Origin: Alphaproteobacteria bacterium
GTDB taxonomy: Bacteria > Pseudomonadota > Alphaproteobacteria > Thalassobaculales > Thalassobaculaceae
Direction of reading: 5' to 3'
DNA length: 39,136 nucleotides
Assembly: GCA_013203465.1 (NCBI GenBank)
Contig: JABMNR010000080.1
Coordinates: forward strand, 1-39,136
Both the position numbers and the translations under genes were made by a program. Shown in pieces: positions 1-7,961 of this stretch. Below the pieces are notes generated by a model. That model made no database searches, was not told the origin of the DNA, and saw only the letters and a program-made list of their open reading frames with translations. Every line of letters starts with the position of its first letter. Within the stretch, counting starts at the first letter, position 1.

Positions 1-1
1 G

Positions 2-994
2 ACCGGCACCATTTCGCTGTTCGCCGACAACGTTTCCTCGGGGCTGGAGCCGGTGTTCAGCTTTACCTACGACCGCACCGTGTTGATGCCGGACGGCCGC
101 CGCAAGACCGAGGAGGTGAGCGATTTCGCCTACCGTCTGTTCCGCCAACTCAAGGGCGAGACGGCCCCGCTGACCGACGCCTTTGTCGACGTCCAGACCT
201 TGATGCCGCGTGATCACGTGGTGATGCAGGCGGCGGTGCAGAAATACGTCGACAGCTCGATCTCCAAGACCATCAACTGCCCCGAGGACATCTCCTTCGA
301 GGCGTTTCGCGACGTCTATCGGCAGGCCTACGCCCTGGGCTGCAAGGGCTGCACGACCTACCGGCCGAACGCGGTCACCGGCGCGGTCTTGGCCACCAAG
401 CGCGAGGAGCCGGAGCAACCGGTTGTCCCCGTTACTGAACTCGGCGCCGAGCCGAGGGGGCAGGAAATCATCCACCTGATGGAGCCGCTGGACCGGCCGG
501 GTGCCTTGCCGGGGCGGACCTACAAGATCAAATGGCCGGACAGCGATCACGCGATCTACATCACCCTCAACGACATTGAGCAGGCGGGGCGTCGGCGGCC
601 GTTCGAGGTGTTCATCAACTCCAAGAACATGGAGCATTTCGCCTGGACCGTGGCGCTCACCCGGATGATCAGCGCGGTGTTCCGGCGCGGCGGCGATGTG
701 TCCTTCGTGGTCGATGAGCTGAAGGCGGTGTTCGATCCACGCGGCGGTCATTGGATGAAGGGCAAGTACGTGCCGTCGCTGTTGGCGGCGATCGGCGGGG
801 TGATCGAGGAGCATATGCTGGAGATCGGCTTCCTAACACCACGCGACAATCTGGAGCTTGATCTCGGCAAACCACGGCAGGTGGTCAATCTCGGCGGCGC
901 GCCGGGTCAATGCCCGAGCTGCGGCTCGGTGGCGCTGATACGACAGGAAGGCTGCGATCTGTGCACCGCCTGCGGGTATTCGAAGTGTGGGTGA
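2..994 (+). CDS. nrdJ: Class II (adenosylcobalamin-dependent) ribonucleotide reductase, C-terminal part
   Basis: This enzyme reduces ribonucleotides to deoxyribonucleotides with a coenzyme B12 radical. Only the C-terminal ~330 residues are present; the reading frame is open to the window edge, so the gene starts upstream. The frame opens with the conserved TISLFADNVSSGLEP stretch of the catalytic barrel. Further on are KTINCPEDISFE, GCKGCTTYRPN and, at the C-terminus, CPSC...CTACGYSKCG. This paired-Cys tail is typical of the long bacterial NrdJ type and serves in re-reduction of the active site. The gene end overlaps the GTG start of the next gene by 8 bases. Family assignment is firm; the substrate level (NDP or NTP) cannot be read from this fragment. 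Confidence 0.95.
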   Translation, partial: TGTISLFADNVSSGLEPVFSFTYDRTVLMPDGRRKTEEVSDFAYRLFRQLKGETAPLTDAFVDVQTLMPRDHVVMQAAVQKYVDSSISKTINCPEDISFEAFRDVYRQAYALGCKGCTTYRPNAVTGAVLATKREEPEQPVVPVTELGAEPRGQEIIHLMEPLDRPGALPGRTYKIKWPDSDHAIYITLNDIEQAGRRRPFEVFINSKNMEHFAWTVALTRMISAVFRRGGDVSFVVDELKAVFDPRGGHWMKGKYVPSLLAAIGGVIEEHMLEIGFLTPRDNLELDLGKPRQVVNLGGAPGQCPSCGSVALIRQEGCDLCTACGYSKCG

Positions 995-1961
995 ATCTGA
1001 CGGCGACGGATGGCGTCCGCCGCCCGTGATCGGCGACGTTAAGCCCACCAATCCGGCGGTGTTGTCCCGCCGCCGCCGTGCCACGTTGATTGGATTTACC
1101 GCCGTCCTGATGTGGGCGCTCCTGGCGCTTCTCACCGCCCTGTCCGGCCGGGTGCCGCCGTTCCAGCTCCTGGCGATGACCTTCAGCGTCGCCACCGTGA
1201 TCGGGGTGGTGGCCAGTCTGGCGCGCGGGACCAATCCGCTGGTCCATCTGCGTCAGGCGTGGCCGGTCTGGGTGCTCGGGGTCGGCGGCCTGTTCGGCTA
1301 TCACTTCTTCTACTTCCTGGCGCTGCGCAACGCCCCGGCGGTCGACGCCAGCCTGATCGCCTATCTCTGGCCCTTGCTCATCGTGGTGTTCTCGGCGTTG
1401 TTGCCGGGAGAGCGGTTGCGCTGGTTCCACCTGGCGGGAGCACTGCTTGGCTTGGTCGGCGCGGGGTTGCTGGTGACCAAGGGTGAGGCGCTGGCGTTCG
1501 ATGCGCGCTACACGTTGGGCTACGCGGCGGCGGCGGTGTGCGCGGTGACCTGGTCGACCTACTCGATCGTCTCGCGGCGCCTCGGCCATGTGCCGACCGA
1601 TGCCGTGGCCGGATTCTGCGCCGTGGCGGCGGCTCTGGCGGTGCCGTCGCATCTGATCTTCGAGACCACGGTCTGGCCGGCCGGTCCCGGCGAGTGGCTG
1701 GCGGTTCTGGCGCTTGGCATCGGGCCGGTCGGCGGGGCGTTCTTCACCTGGGACATCGGGGTCAAGCACGGCGACATCCAAGCGTTGGGGGCGGCGTCCT
1801 ACGCGGCGCCGCTGCTGTCGACCGTGGTGCTGGTGGTGGCTGGGCTGGCGGTGGCGAGCTGGGAGGTGTGGGCCGCGTGCCTGCTGATCGTCGCGGGCGC
1901 GGTACTCGCCGCCAAGGAGCTGATCCGGCGCAAACCGTCGCCGTCCGGGAGTGCGGGATGA
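987..1961 (+). CDS. EamA/DMT-family exporter, YddG-like
   Basis: An inner-membrane drug/metabolite transporter of about 324 residues with roughly ten hydrophobic segments from residue ~34 to ~312 and two EamA repeats. The stretch FYFLALRNAPAVDASLIAYL, followed by WPLLIVVFSALLPGE, matches the YddG branch, whose known members export aromatic amino acids. The substrate here is inferred only. The chosen GTG start overlaps the nrdJ stop; a second GTG at 1026 would remove only the polar N-terminus and cannot be excluded. The stop overlaps the next ATG (ATGA), so it is translationally coupled to the glycosyltransferase. Confidence 0.85.
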   Translation: MGESDGDGWRPPPVIGDVKPTNPAVLSRRRRATLIGFTAVLMWALLALLTALSGRVPPFQLLAMTFSVATVIGVVASLARGTNPLVHLRQAWPVWVLGVGGLFGYHFFYFLALRNAPAVDASLIAYLWPLLIVVFSALLPGERLRWFHLAGALLGLVGAGLLVTKGEALAFDARYTLGYAAAAVCAVTWSTYSIVSRRLGHVPTDAVAGFCAVAAALAVPSHLIFETTVWPAGPGEWLAVLALGIGPVGGAFFTWDIGVKHGDIQALGAASYAAPLLSTVVLVVAGLAVASWEVWAACLLIVAGAVLAAKELIRRKPSPSGSAG

Positions 1962-3583
1962 CACCGGGGCGATCCGCTATCTTGTACGACACGGCGGGCC
2001 TCGACCCGGCGCGTGAGCGGCTGACCGGGCTCGCGGTGGCGACCCGGGATTTTCTGCGCGCGCATCTCGATCACGGCGCGCCGGGGCCGCTGTTCGTGCA
2101 CCCCACGACCGACGTGACCGAGGCGGCGGTCCGTACCCGGTTTCCGACCGATCGGGCGATCCGGATCATTCCCCGTGTGCAGGCCCGTGCATTGGCCGAG
2201 CCCGGTGGGCTGTTCGTACCCGGTCCGGTGTTGGCACCCTTCGCCTGGCGCCGCCGACATGCGGGCGACACCACCTACGCCCTGACCGGCATCACCCACA
2301 CCATGTCGACCGCCCGGGCGTTGGACGCGGTGCGCGAGCTTATGGTCGCGCCGGTGCAGCCGTGGGATGCGCTGATCTGCACCTCGGCCGCGATTCATGA
2401 TCTGGTGTCACGCTGCCTGGAGCAGCAGGCCGCCTATCTTGCCGAGCGCTTCGGCATCGCGGCACCGATGGTGCGACCGATGCTGCCGGTCATCCCGCTG
2501 GGCGTGGAGCCGGAGGCGATCCGGGCCACGCCGGATCGTCGCGCGGCGTTTCGTGCCCGGCACGGCATCGCCGATGGGGATGTGGCGGTGCTCTACCTCG
2601 GCCGGTTGGCGGCGCACGCCAAGGCGCATCCGATTCCGATGTTCCGCGCCCTGGGTTTGGCGGCGGCGCGCGGCTCAGCACCCTTGGTCTGCGTGTTGGC
2701 TGGATGGTTTCACGACGATGTGTCGCGGGCGGCGTTCCTGACGGCCGCCGGGGCGTTGGCGCCAACCGTCCGGGTGATCCATGTCGATGCCCGTGACCCT
2801 GTGGTTAAGAACGACGCGTTGGCGGCGGGTGATGTGTTCCTGTCGCTGGCCGACAACGTGCAGGAGAGTTTCGGGCTGACCCCGATCGAGGCGATGGCGG
2901 CCGGCCTGCCCTGCGTGGTGTCGGACTGGGACGGCTACAAGGACACGGTGGTCGAGGGCGAAACCGGGTTTCGCGCGCCGATCCATCTGCCGCCCGGCGG
3001 CAGCGGCGCCGATCTGGCGTGGCGTCGGCTGTCCGGGTTCGACAACGAAGCCACGTTTCACGCGCAGATGGCGCAGACGATCGCGGTGGATGTCGAAGCG
3101 GCGGCACGGGCGTTGGTCGTCCTGGCGGACGATCCCGCCCTGCGGCGGCGTATGGGCGAAGCGGGCCGTGTGCGTGCCCGTTCGGTCTATGGCTGGTCGG
3201 TAATCATTCGGCGGTATGAGGAGCTATGGGCCGAACAACGCGCCCGGCGGGAGCGGGCGATCCAGGATGGCGTGGCGGGTCCGACCGGCCCGAGCACGGC
3301 GGCGGCGGATCCGTTCGCGCTGTTCGGCGGGTTCGCCTCGCGCGATTTGGCGTCCGGGGCACGGTTCAGCCTCGCGACGGAAGCGCCATTGGACGACTTC
3401 GAGACGCTTGCCGCCTTGCCGATGGCGGTGCTCGATCCCCGCTTGCCCGACCGCGGCCGGGCCCTGCTCGATCACGTGATGACCGCCGGGTCTGTACGCC
3501 TCGACGTCACCTCGGAGCCACTCACATGGCGCACCGCGCTCTGGCTCGCGAAACTCGGGTTGCTGCGGATCGAGCCGCTCTGA
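1958..3583 (+). CDS. GT4-family glycosyltransferase with C-terminal extension
   Basis: A predicted retaining glycosyltransferase of 541 residues. The ATG at 1958 overlaps the previous stop (ATGA), which decides the start. The C-terminal Rossmann half has the GT4 signature around 2830-2970: VFLSLADNVQESFGLTPIEA, then MAAGLPCVVSDWDGYKDTV and EGETGF, with the donor-binding Glu pair. The upstream VLYLGRLAAHAKAHP is the usual start of that half. The long N-terminal half (SRCLEQQAAYLAERFG region) is poorly conserved, as expected for the acceptor domain. About 90 residues after the usual end (from ~3310) match no domain I know. The acceptor is unknown; the gene lies outside any obvious polysaccharide cluster. 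Confidence 0.8.
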   Translation: MTPGRSAILYDTAGLDPARERLTGLAVATRDFLRAHLDHGAPGPLFVHPTTDVTEAAVRTRFPTDRAIRIIPRVQARALAEPGGLFVPGPVLAPFAWRRRHAGDTTYALTGITHTMSTARALDAVRELMVAPVQPWDALICTSAAIHDLVSRCLEQQAAYLAERFGIAAPMVRPMLPVIPLGVEPEAIRATPDRRAAFRARHGIADGDVAVLYLGRLAAHAKAHPIPMFRALGLAAARGSAPLVCVLAGWFHDDVSRAAFLTAAGALAPTVRVIHVDARDPVVKNDALAAGDVFLSLADNVQESFGLTPIEAMAAGLPCVVSDWDGYKDTVVEGETGFRAPIHLPPGGSGADLAWRRLSGFDNEATFHAQMAQTIAVDVEAAARALVVLADDPALRRRMGEAGRVRARSVYGWSVIIRRYEELWAEQRARRERAIQDGVAGPTGPSTAAADPFALFGGFASRDLASGARFSLATEAPLDDFETLAALPMAVLDPRLPDRGRALLDHVMTAGSVRLDVTSEPLTWRTALWLAKLGLLRIEPL

Positions 3584-3593
3584 TCGCCTGCCG

Positions 3594-4046
3594 TCAACCG
3601 GCCGTCGGACGCGGGGTCGGTCGCCAATCGGGCGGCGCCATCTCGAACCCGGCGAACTCGAAGGCGGGCGCCACCGTGCAGCCGCACAGCGTCCACGCGC
3701 CCAGCGACGCCGCTGTCTGCCACCAGCCGGGGCGTACCACCACGTGCGGTGTTTGACCGGTCAACACATCGCCCCCCAACGTATGGGCCTCGGCGTCGTG
3801 GCCGCCCGGTGACAGGGTGAGGGTGAGCGGCGCGCCGGCGTAATGGTGCCAGATCTCGGTCGCGTCGGTCACCCGGTGCCAGGCCGACACCTCGCCTGCC
3901 GCGAGCAGATAGAAGATCTGGGTAACCGCCCCCCGTTCGCCGCCATCCGGGGCATCGCGATAGGTTTCGCGATACCAGCCACCCTCCGGATGGGGTTCCA
4001 ACCGGAGGGTGTCGATCAGGCGGCGGGTTTCGACCGAGACGCTCAT
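3594..4046 (-). CDS. Cupin-fold DUF985 protein
   Basis: A 150-residue single-domain cupin of the DUF985/YML079w-like family. Visible signatures are HPEGGWYRETYRD near the N-terminus, AWHRVTDATEIWHHYAG, then VVRPGWWQTA and FEFAGFEMAPPDW at the end. Members bind small ligands, but the reaction is not established. The ATG at 4046 overlaps the upstream GST stop (ATGA), so I prefer it over longer upstream starts. It is the last gene of a gloB-GST-cupin run and converges on the glycosyltransferase with 10 bases between stops. I recall DUF985 cupins beside gloB in other alphaproteobacteria, so a link to aldehyde or glutathione chemistry is a reasonable inference. Confidence 0.85.
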   Translation of the reverse strand: MSVSVETRRLIDTLRLEPHPEGGWYRETYRDAPDGGERGAVTQIFYLLAAGEVSAWHRVTDATEIWHHYAGAPLTLTLSPGGHDAEAHTLGGDVLTGQTPHVVVRPGWWQTAASLGAWTLCGCTVAPAFEFAGFEMAPPDWRPTPRPTAG

Positions 4047-4657
4047 GCCGCCTTTGGCGCGGTGGCCTGCATCGACGGCCGGGCCGAGAACCGGGCGTAC
4101 CACGCGGCAAGCGCCGGGCGGCCCGCCCGCCAATCCTTGTCCGCATAGCGGAAATCAAGGTAGCCGAGCGCGCAGCCCACGGTGATGGTGCCGATGTCCA
4201 CCCGGTCGCCCAGCGTGCCGGCCTTGCTTTCCAGATCATCGAGCGCGCCGTCGACCTTGGCCATTTGCGCGTCGACCCAGGGTTGATAGCGCTTGTCCTC
4301 GGGCCGGATGCGGCCCTCGTAGATCCCGAGGATGGCGGCGTCCATCAGCCCGTCACCCAACGCCTGCAGACGCAACGCCTCCCACCGGGCGGGACCAACG
4401 GCGGGGAACATTTTGGCGCCGCTGTGTTGGCTGTCGAGATACTCGCAGATCACCGGCGAGTCGAACAACGTCATGCCGTCATTGGTCGCCAGCGCCGGAA
4501 TCTTCTTCACCGGGTTAACCGCGGCGACGCCCGGATCGACCTGCACCGGCGATGTCGCGACGGTTTCGAGATCGATCTGGTCAACGATGCCGGTCTCGTG
4601 AGCCTGAGCCAGGACTTTTCGCACGAAGGGCGAGGCGGCGGCGTAATAGAGCTTCAT
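4043..4657 (-). CDS. Glutathione S-transferase family protein
   Basis: A cytosolic GST-fold protein of 204 residues. The thioredoxin-like N-terminal domain starts MKLYYAAASPFVRKV, with the SPFVRKV helix start carrying the likely catalytic Ser. The cis-Pro motif KIPAL and the glutathione-binding FDSPVICEYLD follow. The all-helical C-terminal domain begins near residue 85. A GGAG lies about 9 bases before the ATG. The gene sits 35 bases after gloB and overlaps the cupin by 4 bases. The substrate is unknown. Together with GloB it suggests glutathione-dependent detoxification. Confidence 0.88.
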   Translation of the reverse strand: MKLYYAAASPFVRKVLAQAHETGIVDQIDLETVATSPVQVDPGVAAVNPVKKIPALATNDGMTLFDSPVICEYLDSQHSGAKMFPAVGPARWEALRLQALGDGLMDAAILGIYEGRIRPEDKRYQPWVDAQMAKVDGALDDLESKAGTLGDRVDIGTITVGCALGYLDFRYADKDWRAGRPALAAWYARFSARPSMQATAPKAA

Positions 4658-4670
4658 TCGCTAGGTCTCC

Positions 4671-4695
4671 CAAAAGATGACCGGCAATCCGGTCA
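4671..4695 (-). terminator. Hairpin with T-tract at the gloB stop codon
   Basis: On the minus strand the gloB stop codon TGA is the first part of the stem TGACCGG, loop ATTG, stem CCGGTCA, followed directly by TCTTTT. This is a compact intrinsic-terminator shape lying between gloB and the GST gene, so it may partly uncouple the two genes. The stem is only 7 bp, so strong termination is uncertain. Confidence 0.5.
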
Positions 4696-5463
4696 GAAAT
4701 TGTCCTTGCCGGCGCGGATGGCGGCAAACACCGTGACCGGATCGGCACCGGCCTTGCCGACGGCGGCGGCGATCGACGGGTCGTCGGCGCGCAGGAAAGG
4801 ATTGGTATCCAACTCCTCGCCAAGCGTCGAGGGAATGGTTGGCTGGTCGGCGGCGCGCAGCCGTTTGATCTCGGCGGCGCGGGCCTGGAGCTTGGCGTTG
4901 CCGCCGTCGATCGACACCGCATAGGCGGCGTTGGCGGCGGTGTACTCGTGGCCGCAATAGATCCTGGTCGCGGCCGGCAGCGCGCGCAGCTTCTTCAGCG
5001 ACGTCCAGAACTGCTCCGGCGTGCCCTCGAACATCCGGCCACAGCCCAGCGCGAACAAGGTATCGCCGCAGAACAGCGCCTGGGAATCCGCGAAGTAGAA
5101 GGCGATGTGCCCGGTGGTGTGGCCCGGTGTGTCGAACACCTGGGCAACATGGCCATCCAGATCGTAGGTGTCGCCGTCGCCGACCGTGACGTCCATGTCG
5201 GGAATCCGCGCGGTCTCGGCGCGTGGGCCGATGATCGGCACACCGTACTTCGCCTTCAGCGCGTCATTGCCGCCGATGTGATCGTGGTGGTGATGGGTGT
5301 TCAGGATGTGGGTCAGGGTCCAGCCGCGCGCCGCCAGAGCGGCTTCCACCGGCGCGTCATCGGCCGGATCGACCACCGCCGTGGTGTTGCTGGCGCTATC
5401 GTGCAGCAGGTAGACATAGTTGTCGGACAGCGCCGGAACCAGGACGATTTCTAGGGCAGCCAT
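4693..5463 (-). CDS. gloB: Hydroxyacylglutathione hydrolase (glyoxalase II)
   Basis: Hydrolyses S-D-lactoylglutathione to D-lactate and glutathione, the second step of methylglyoxal detoxification. The 256-residue length is standard. The metallo-beta-lactamase motif THHHHDHIGG binds the two metals. GHTTGHIAFYF, FCGDTLFALGCGRMFEG and YCGHEYT are the further conserved blocks of GloB. The ATG at 5463 follows a GAGG ribosome site, and the protein then begins at the family's usual first residues; the frame is open further upstream but that stretch looks non-coding. First gene of a minus-strand gloB-GST-cupin run and divergent from the enolase-superfamily gene. Confidence 0.95.
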   Translation of the reverse strand: MAALEIVLVPALSDNYVYLLHDSASNTTAVVDPADDAPVEAALAARGWTLTHILNTHHHHDHIGGNDALKAKYGVPIIGPRAETARIPDMDVTVGDGDTYDLDGHVAQVFDTPGHTTGHIAFYFADSQALFCGDTLFALGCGRMFEGTPEQFWTSLKKLRALPAATRIYCGHEYTAANAAYAVSIDGGNAKLQARAAEIKRLRAADQPTIPSTLGEELDTNPFLRADDPSIAAAVGKAGADPVTVFAAIRAGKDNF

Positions 5464-5627
5464 GCGCTTTTCCTCTAGGTCGGACAGGCGGGGATGCCGT
5501 CGACTAGGACGACGGAGTGGGCGACGGATCGGGAACCTAGCATTAAGATTTGCCGCTCGCCACAAGATGGCGCGTTATCCTTTCCGGGTTGATGCTGGTC
5601 ACCCGTCCGTCCAATCTGGAGGTCCCG

Positions 5628-6722
5628 ATGAAGATCGCCCACGTCGAAGCCGTGCCGCTGCGCATCCCCTTCAACCACAGCGGCCCGGTGAAGGATTTCG
5701 CCACCGGTAAATGGCAGGTGCTGGACTTCTGTTTGGTCAAGGTGACCACGGACACCGGTCTGGTCGGCTGGGGCGATGCCTTCGGGTATCACTGTCTGGA
5801 CGCGGTGACGGCGGCGGTGACCCACATGATCGCGCCGGCGGTGATTGGCGAGGACGCGCGCGACATCGCCGGGCTGAACCACCGTTTGCAGCAAAAGCTG
5901 CATCTGTTCGGCCGGCACGGCATCACCTTGTTCGCACTATCCGGCCTGGACATCGCCCTGTGGGACATCGCCGGCAAGGCGGCGGGATTGCCGCTGGCGC
6001 GTCTGCTGGGCGGCACGACCGAGCGCAAACTGCCGGCGTATGCCTCGCTGTTCATCCTGCGCGACGTCGACGCGGTGGTGCGCGACGTCAAGGCGTCGCT
6101 GGCCCAGGGCTACCGCTACATCAAGCTGCACGAGATCGCCGAGGCCGAGGTCGGCGCCGCCCGGATCGCCGCCGGCGACGATATCCCGATCATGGTCGAT
6201 GTGAACTGTCCCTGGACGCCGGAGCGGGCACGGCACATGGCGGTGGCGCTGGATGCGTTCGATCTGCACTGGCTGGAGGAGCCGATTTTCCCACCGGAGG
6301 ATTTTGCCGCCCTGGCCGAGCTTCGGCGCCAGACCGGTGTGCCGATCGCGGCGGGGGAGAACTGGTGCACGGCCATGCAGTTCGCCCAGGCGGTCCAGGC
6401 CGGCGCCATCGACTACGCCCAACCGAGTGTGACCAAGGTCGGCGGCATCACCGAATTCCGCAAGGCGGCGGCGGTGTGCGAGGCGGCGGGCGTGCAGGTG
6501 ATGCCGCATTCGCCGTATTTCGGCCCCGGCTTCCTGGCGACCCTGCATCTGGCGGCGGCGCTGCCGAACCCCGGGCTGATCGAGCGGTTTTACGTCACGC
6601 CCGAGGCCATGCTGTACGACCGCTGGCTCGATCCGGCGGAGGGCGATTTCGCGGTTCCCGATGGCCCCGGCCTGGGCGCCGATCCGAACCCCGACGTCAT
6701 TCGCGACTATCGAGTAAGTTGA
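5628..6722 (+). CDS. Mandelate racemase/muconate lactonizing enzyme family protein
   Basis: An enolase-superfamily enzyme of 364 residues: an N-terminal capping domain (MKIAHVEAVPLRIPF) and a TIM barrel. The three metal ligands are visible: D191 (MVDVN), E217 (LEEP) and E244 (AGENW). By my alignment to mandelate racemase, the first K of the K-x-K pair is kept (K166) but the second is H168 (IKLHE). The catalytic His is H294, but its partner Asp is replaced by Ser (S267 in QPSVTKVGG). Metal-assisted proton abstraction is therefore likely, but substrate and product cannot be named. The ATG at 5628 follows TGGAGG. A small ABM-fold gene follows 33 bases downstream, probably co-transcribed. Confidence 0.85.
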   Translation: MKIAHVEAVPLRIPFNHSGPVKDFATGKWQVLDFCLVKVTTDTGLVGWGDAFGYHCLDAVTAAVTHMIAPAVIGEDARDIAGLNHRLQQKLHLFGRHGITLFALSGLDIALWDIAGKAAGLPLARLLGGTTERKLPAYASLFILRDVDAVVRDVKASLAQGYRYIKLHEIAEAEVGAARIAAGDDIPIMVDVNCPWTPERARHMAVALDAFDLHWLEEPIFPPEDFAALAELRRQTGVPIAAGENWCTAMQFAQAVQAGAIDYAQPSVTKVGGITEFRKAAAVCEAAGVQVMPHSPYFGPGFLATLHLAAALPNPGLIERFYVTPEAMLYDRWLDPAEGDFAVPDGPGLGADPNPDVIRDYRVS

Positions 6723-6755
6723 TGAGTGATGACGGCAACAAGAGGGGAGGGAACA

Positions 6756-7115
6756 ATGACCGAGCAGGTGCATTGGCTACTTGAGGTTGACATCAAGCCG
6801 GGGCAACTGGAGGCATTCCGCGCGCTGATGCGGGAGATGGTCGCGGCGACACAGGCCAACGAGCCCGACACCCTGAACTACGAGTGGCTGATCGACGCCG
6901 ACCAGAAGACCTGCCACATCTACGAGCGCTATCGGGACTCCGCCGCCACCCTGATCCATCTTGGAACGTTCGGCGCCACGTTCGCCAAGCGGTTCATGGC
7001 CGTCACCGATCACAAGCGGATTGTGGTCTATGGCAACCCAAACGCCGATGTCACCAGGGCTCTCGATAGGATCGGCGCGGTCTACCTGACACCGTTCGGC
7101 GGTTTCGCGCGTTAA
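6756..7115 (+). CDS. ABM-fold (antibiotic biosynthesis monooxygenase-like) protein
   Basis: A 119-residue dimeric ferredoxin-like ABM domain protein. Characteristic parts are the beta strand VHWLLEVDIKPGQLEAF, then NEPDTLNYEW, CHIYERYRDSAAT and FMAVTDHKRIVVYG. Family members include cofactor-free quinol monooxygenases and small-molecule isomerases, so the exact reaction is open. The ATG at 6756 has a strong ribosome site (AGGGGAGGG), which decides against earlier in-frame starts. It lies 33 bases after the enolase-superfamily gene, suggesting one transcription unit; a shared catabolic role is an inference. Confidence 0.75.
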   Translation: MTEQVHWLLEVDIKPGQLEAFRALMREMVAATQANEPDTLNYEWLIDADQKTCHIYERYRDSAATLIHLGTFGATFAKRFMAVTDHKRIVVYGNPNADVTRALDRIGAVYLTPFGGFAR

Positions 7116-7163
7116 CGCCCACGACGGCGCATGTCGGGGGCACTAGCGGACGCGCCGGTCTGC

Positions 7164-7176
7164 TACACTGCGCTCA
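7164..7176 (+). promoter_or_regulatory. Possible -10 element for a leaderless transcript
   Basis: TACACT at 7164-7169 resembles a -10 hexamer. It ends 6 bases before the methyltransferase ATG at 7176, so transcription would start at or next to the A of the start codon. No good ribosome site precedes this ATG, which fits leaderless translation. The -35 region is poor, so this is tentative. Confidence 0.3.
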
Positions 7177-7958
7177 TGTTCGTCGACGCCATCGATCTGC
7201 GGGAATTCTACGACGGGACGCTCGGTCATCTGGCCCGGCGCATGATCCGCCGCCGGATACGCGCGCTCTGGCCCGACCTGCGCGGCCAGTCCCTGCTCGG
7301 CCTTGGCTATGCGGGTCCCTATCTGAGGCCGTTTCGTGGTGAAGCGGAGCGAGTGATCGCCTTCATGCCGGCGCAACAGGGGGGGCTGGCCTGGCCGCCG
7401 GAGGGTGCCAATCACGCGGCCCTGGTCGACGAGGGCGAGCTGCCGCTGGAGGACGCCTCGATCGATCGTATCGTGCTGATCCATGCCTTGGAGGGAACCG
7501 AGCAGCGGGCCGCCATGATGGCCGAGGCGTGGCGGGTGCTGGCGGCCAATGGGCGCATGTTGGTGGTGGTGCCGAACCGACGCGGCTTGTGGGCGCGGTT
7601 CGATCACACACCGTTCGGCCATGGCCAGCCCTATACCACCGGCCAGTTGTCGCGGCTGCTGCGCGACGGCCGTTTCACGCCGACCCGGACGGAATCGGCG
7701 CTGTTCGCCCCGCCCTATACCTCGGGGCTGATCATCCGGTCGGCGCCGGCGATCGAACAGATTGGCAAGCGCTGGTTCACCACCTTCGCCGGAGTGGTCA
7801 TGATCGAGGCACAGAAGCAGGTCTATGCCGTGCGGCGCGACCGCAAGCGGGTCCTGGCCCGGGCCCGCGAGCTGATCCCGGTGCCTAGTCCGGCCCCCCG
7901 CCCCGCGCATCTGGGTCAGGATGCGTATGAACACACCACCGAGATAAGGAAGAAATAA
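7176..7958 (+). CDS. Class I SAM-dependent methyltransferase-like protein
   Basis: A 260-residue protein with a methyltransferase-like Rossmann core. Motif I is variant (LLGLGYAGPYL). The acidic strand and motif IV region read LPLEDASIDRIVLIHALEG, followed by EAWRVLAANGRMLVVVPNRRGLW, as in methyltransferase type 11 proteins. I recall this subfamily next to gloB in alphaproteobacteria, where its substrate is unknown. The ATG at 7176 gives the expected N-terminus (MFVDAIDLREFYDG); an upstream ATG at 7131 would add 15 unlikely residues. It is followed 3 bases later by another small ABM gene, so the two are coupled. Confidence 0.75.
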   Translation: MFVDAIDLREFYDGTLGHLARRMIRRRIRALWPDLRGQSLLGLGYAGPYLRPFRGEAERVIAFMPAQQGGLAWPPEGANHAALVDEGELPLEDASIDRIVLIHALEGTEQRAAMMAEAWRVLAANGRMLVVVPNRRGLWARFDHTPFGHGQPYTTGQLSRLLRDGRFTPTRTESALFAPPYTSGLIIRSAPAIEQIGKRWFTTFAGVVMIEAQKQVYAVRRDRKRVLARARELIPVPSPAPRPAHLGQDAYEHTTEIRKK

Positions 7959-7961
7959 GCC

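Noticed and set aside
1538-1957. Upstream extension of the glycosyltransferase frame
   Set aside because: This part is the shadow of the exporter gene; the ATGA overlap at 1958 marks the true start.
885-1964. Long minus-strand frame opposite the exporter gene
   Set aside because: Rich in Arg, His and Gln with no motif, as expected for the antisense of a GC-rich gene.
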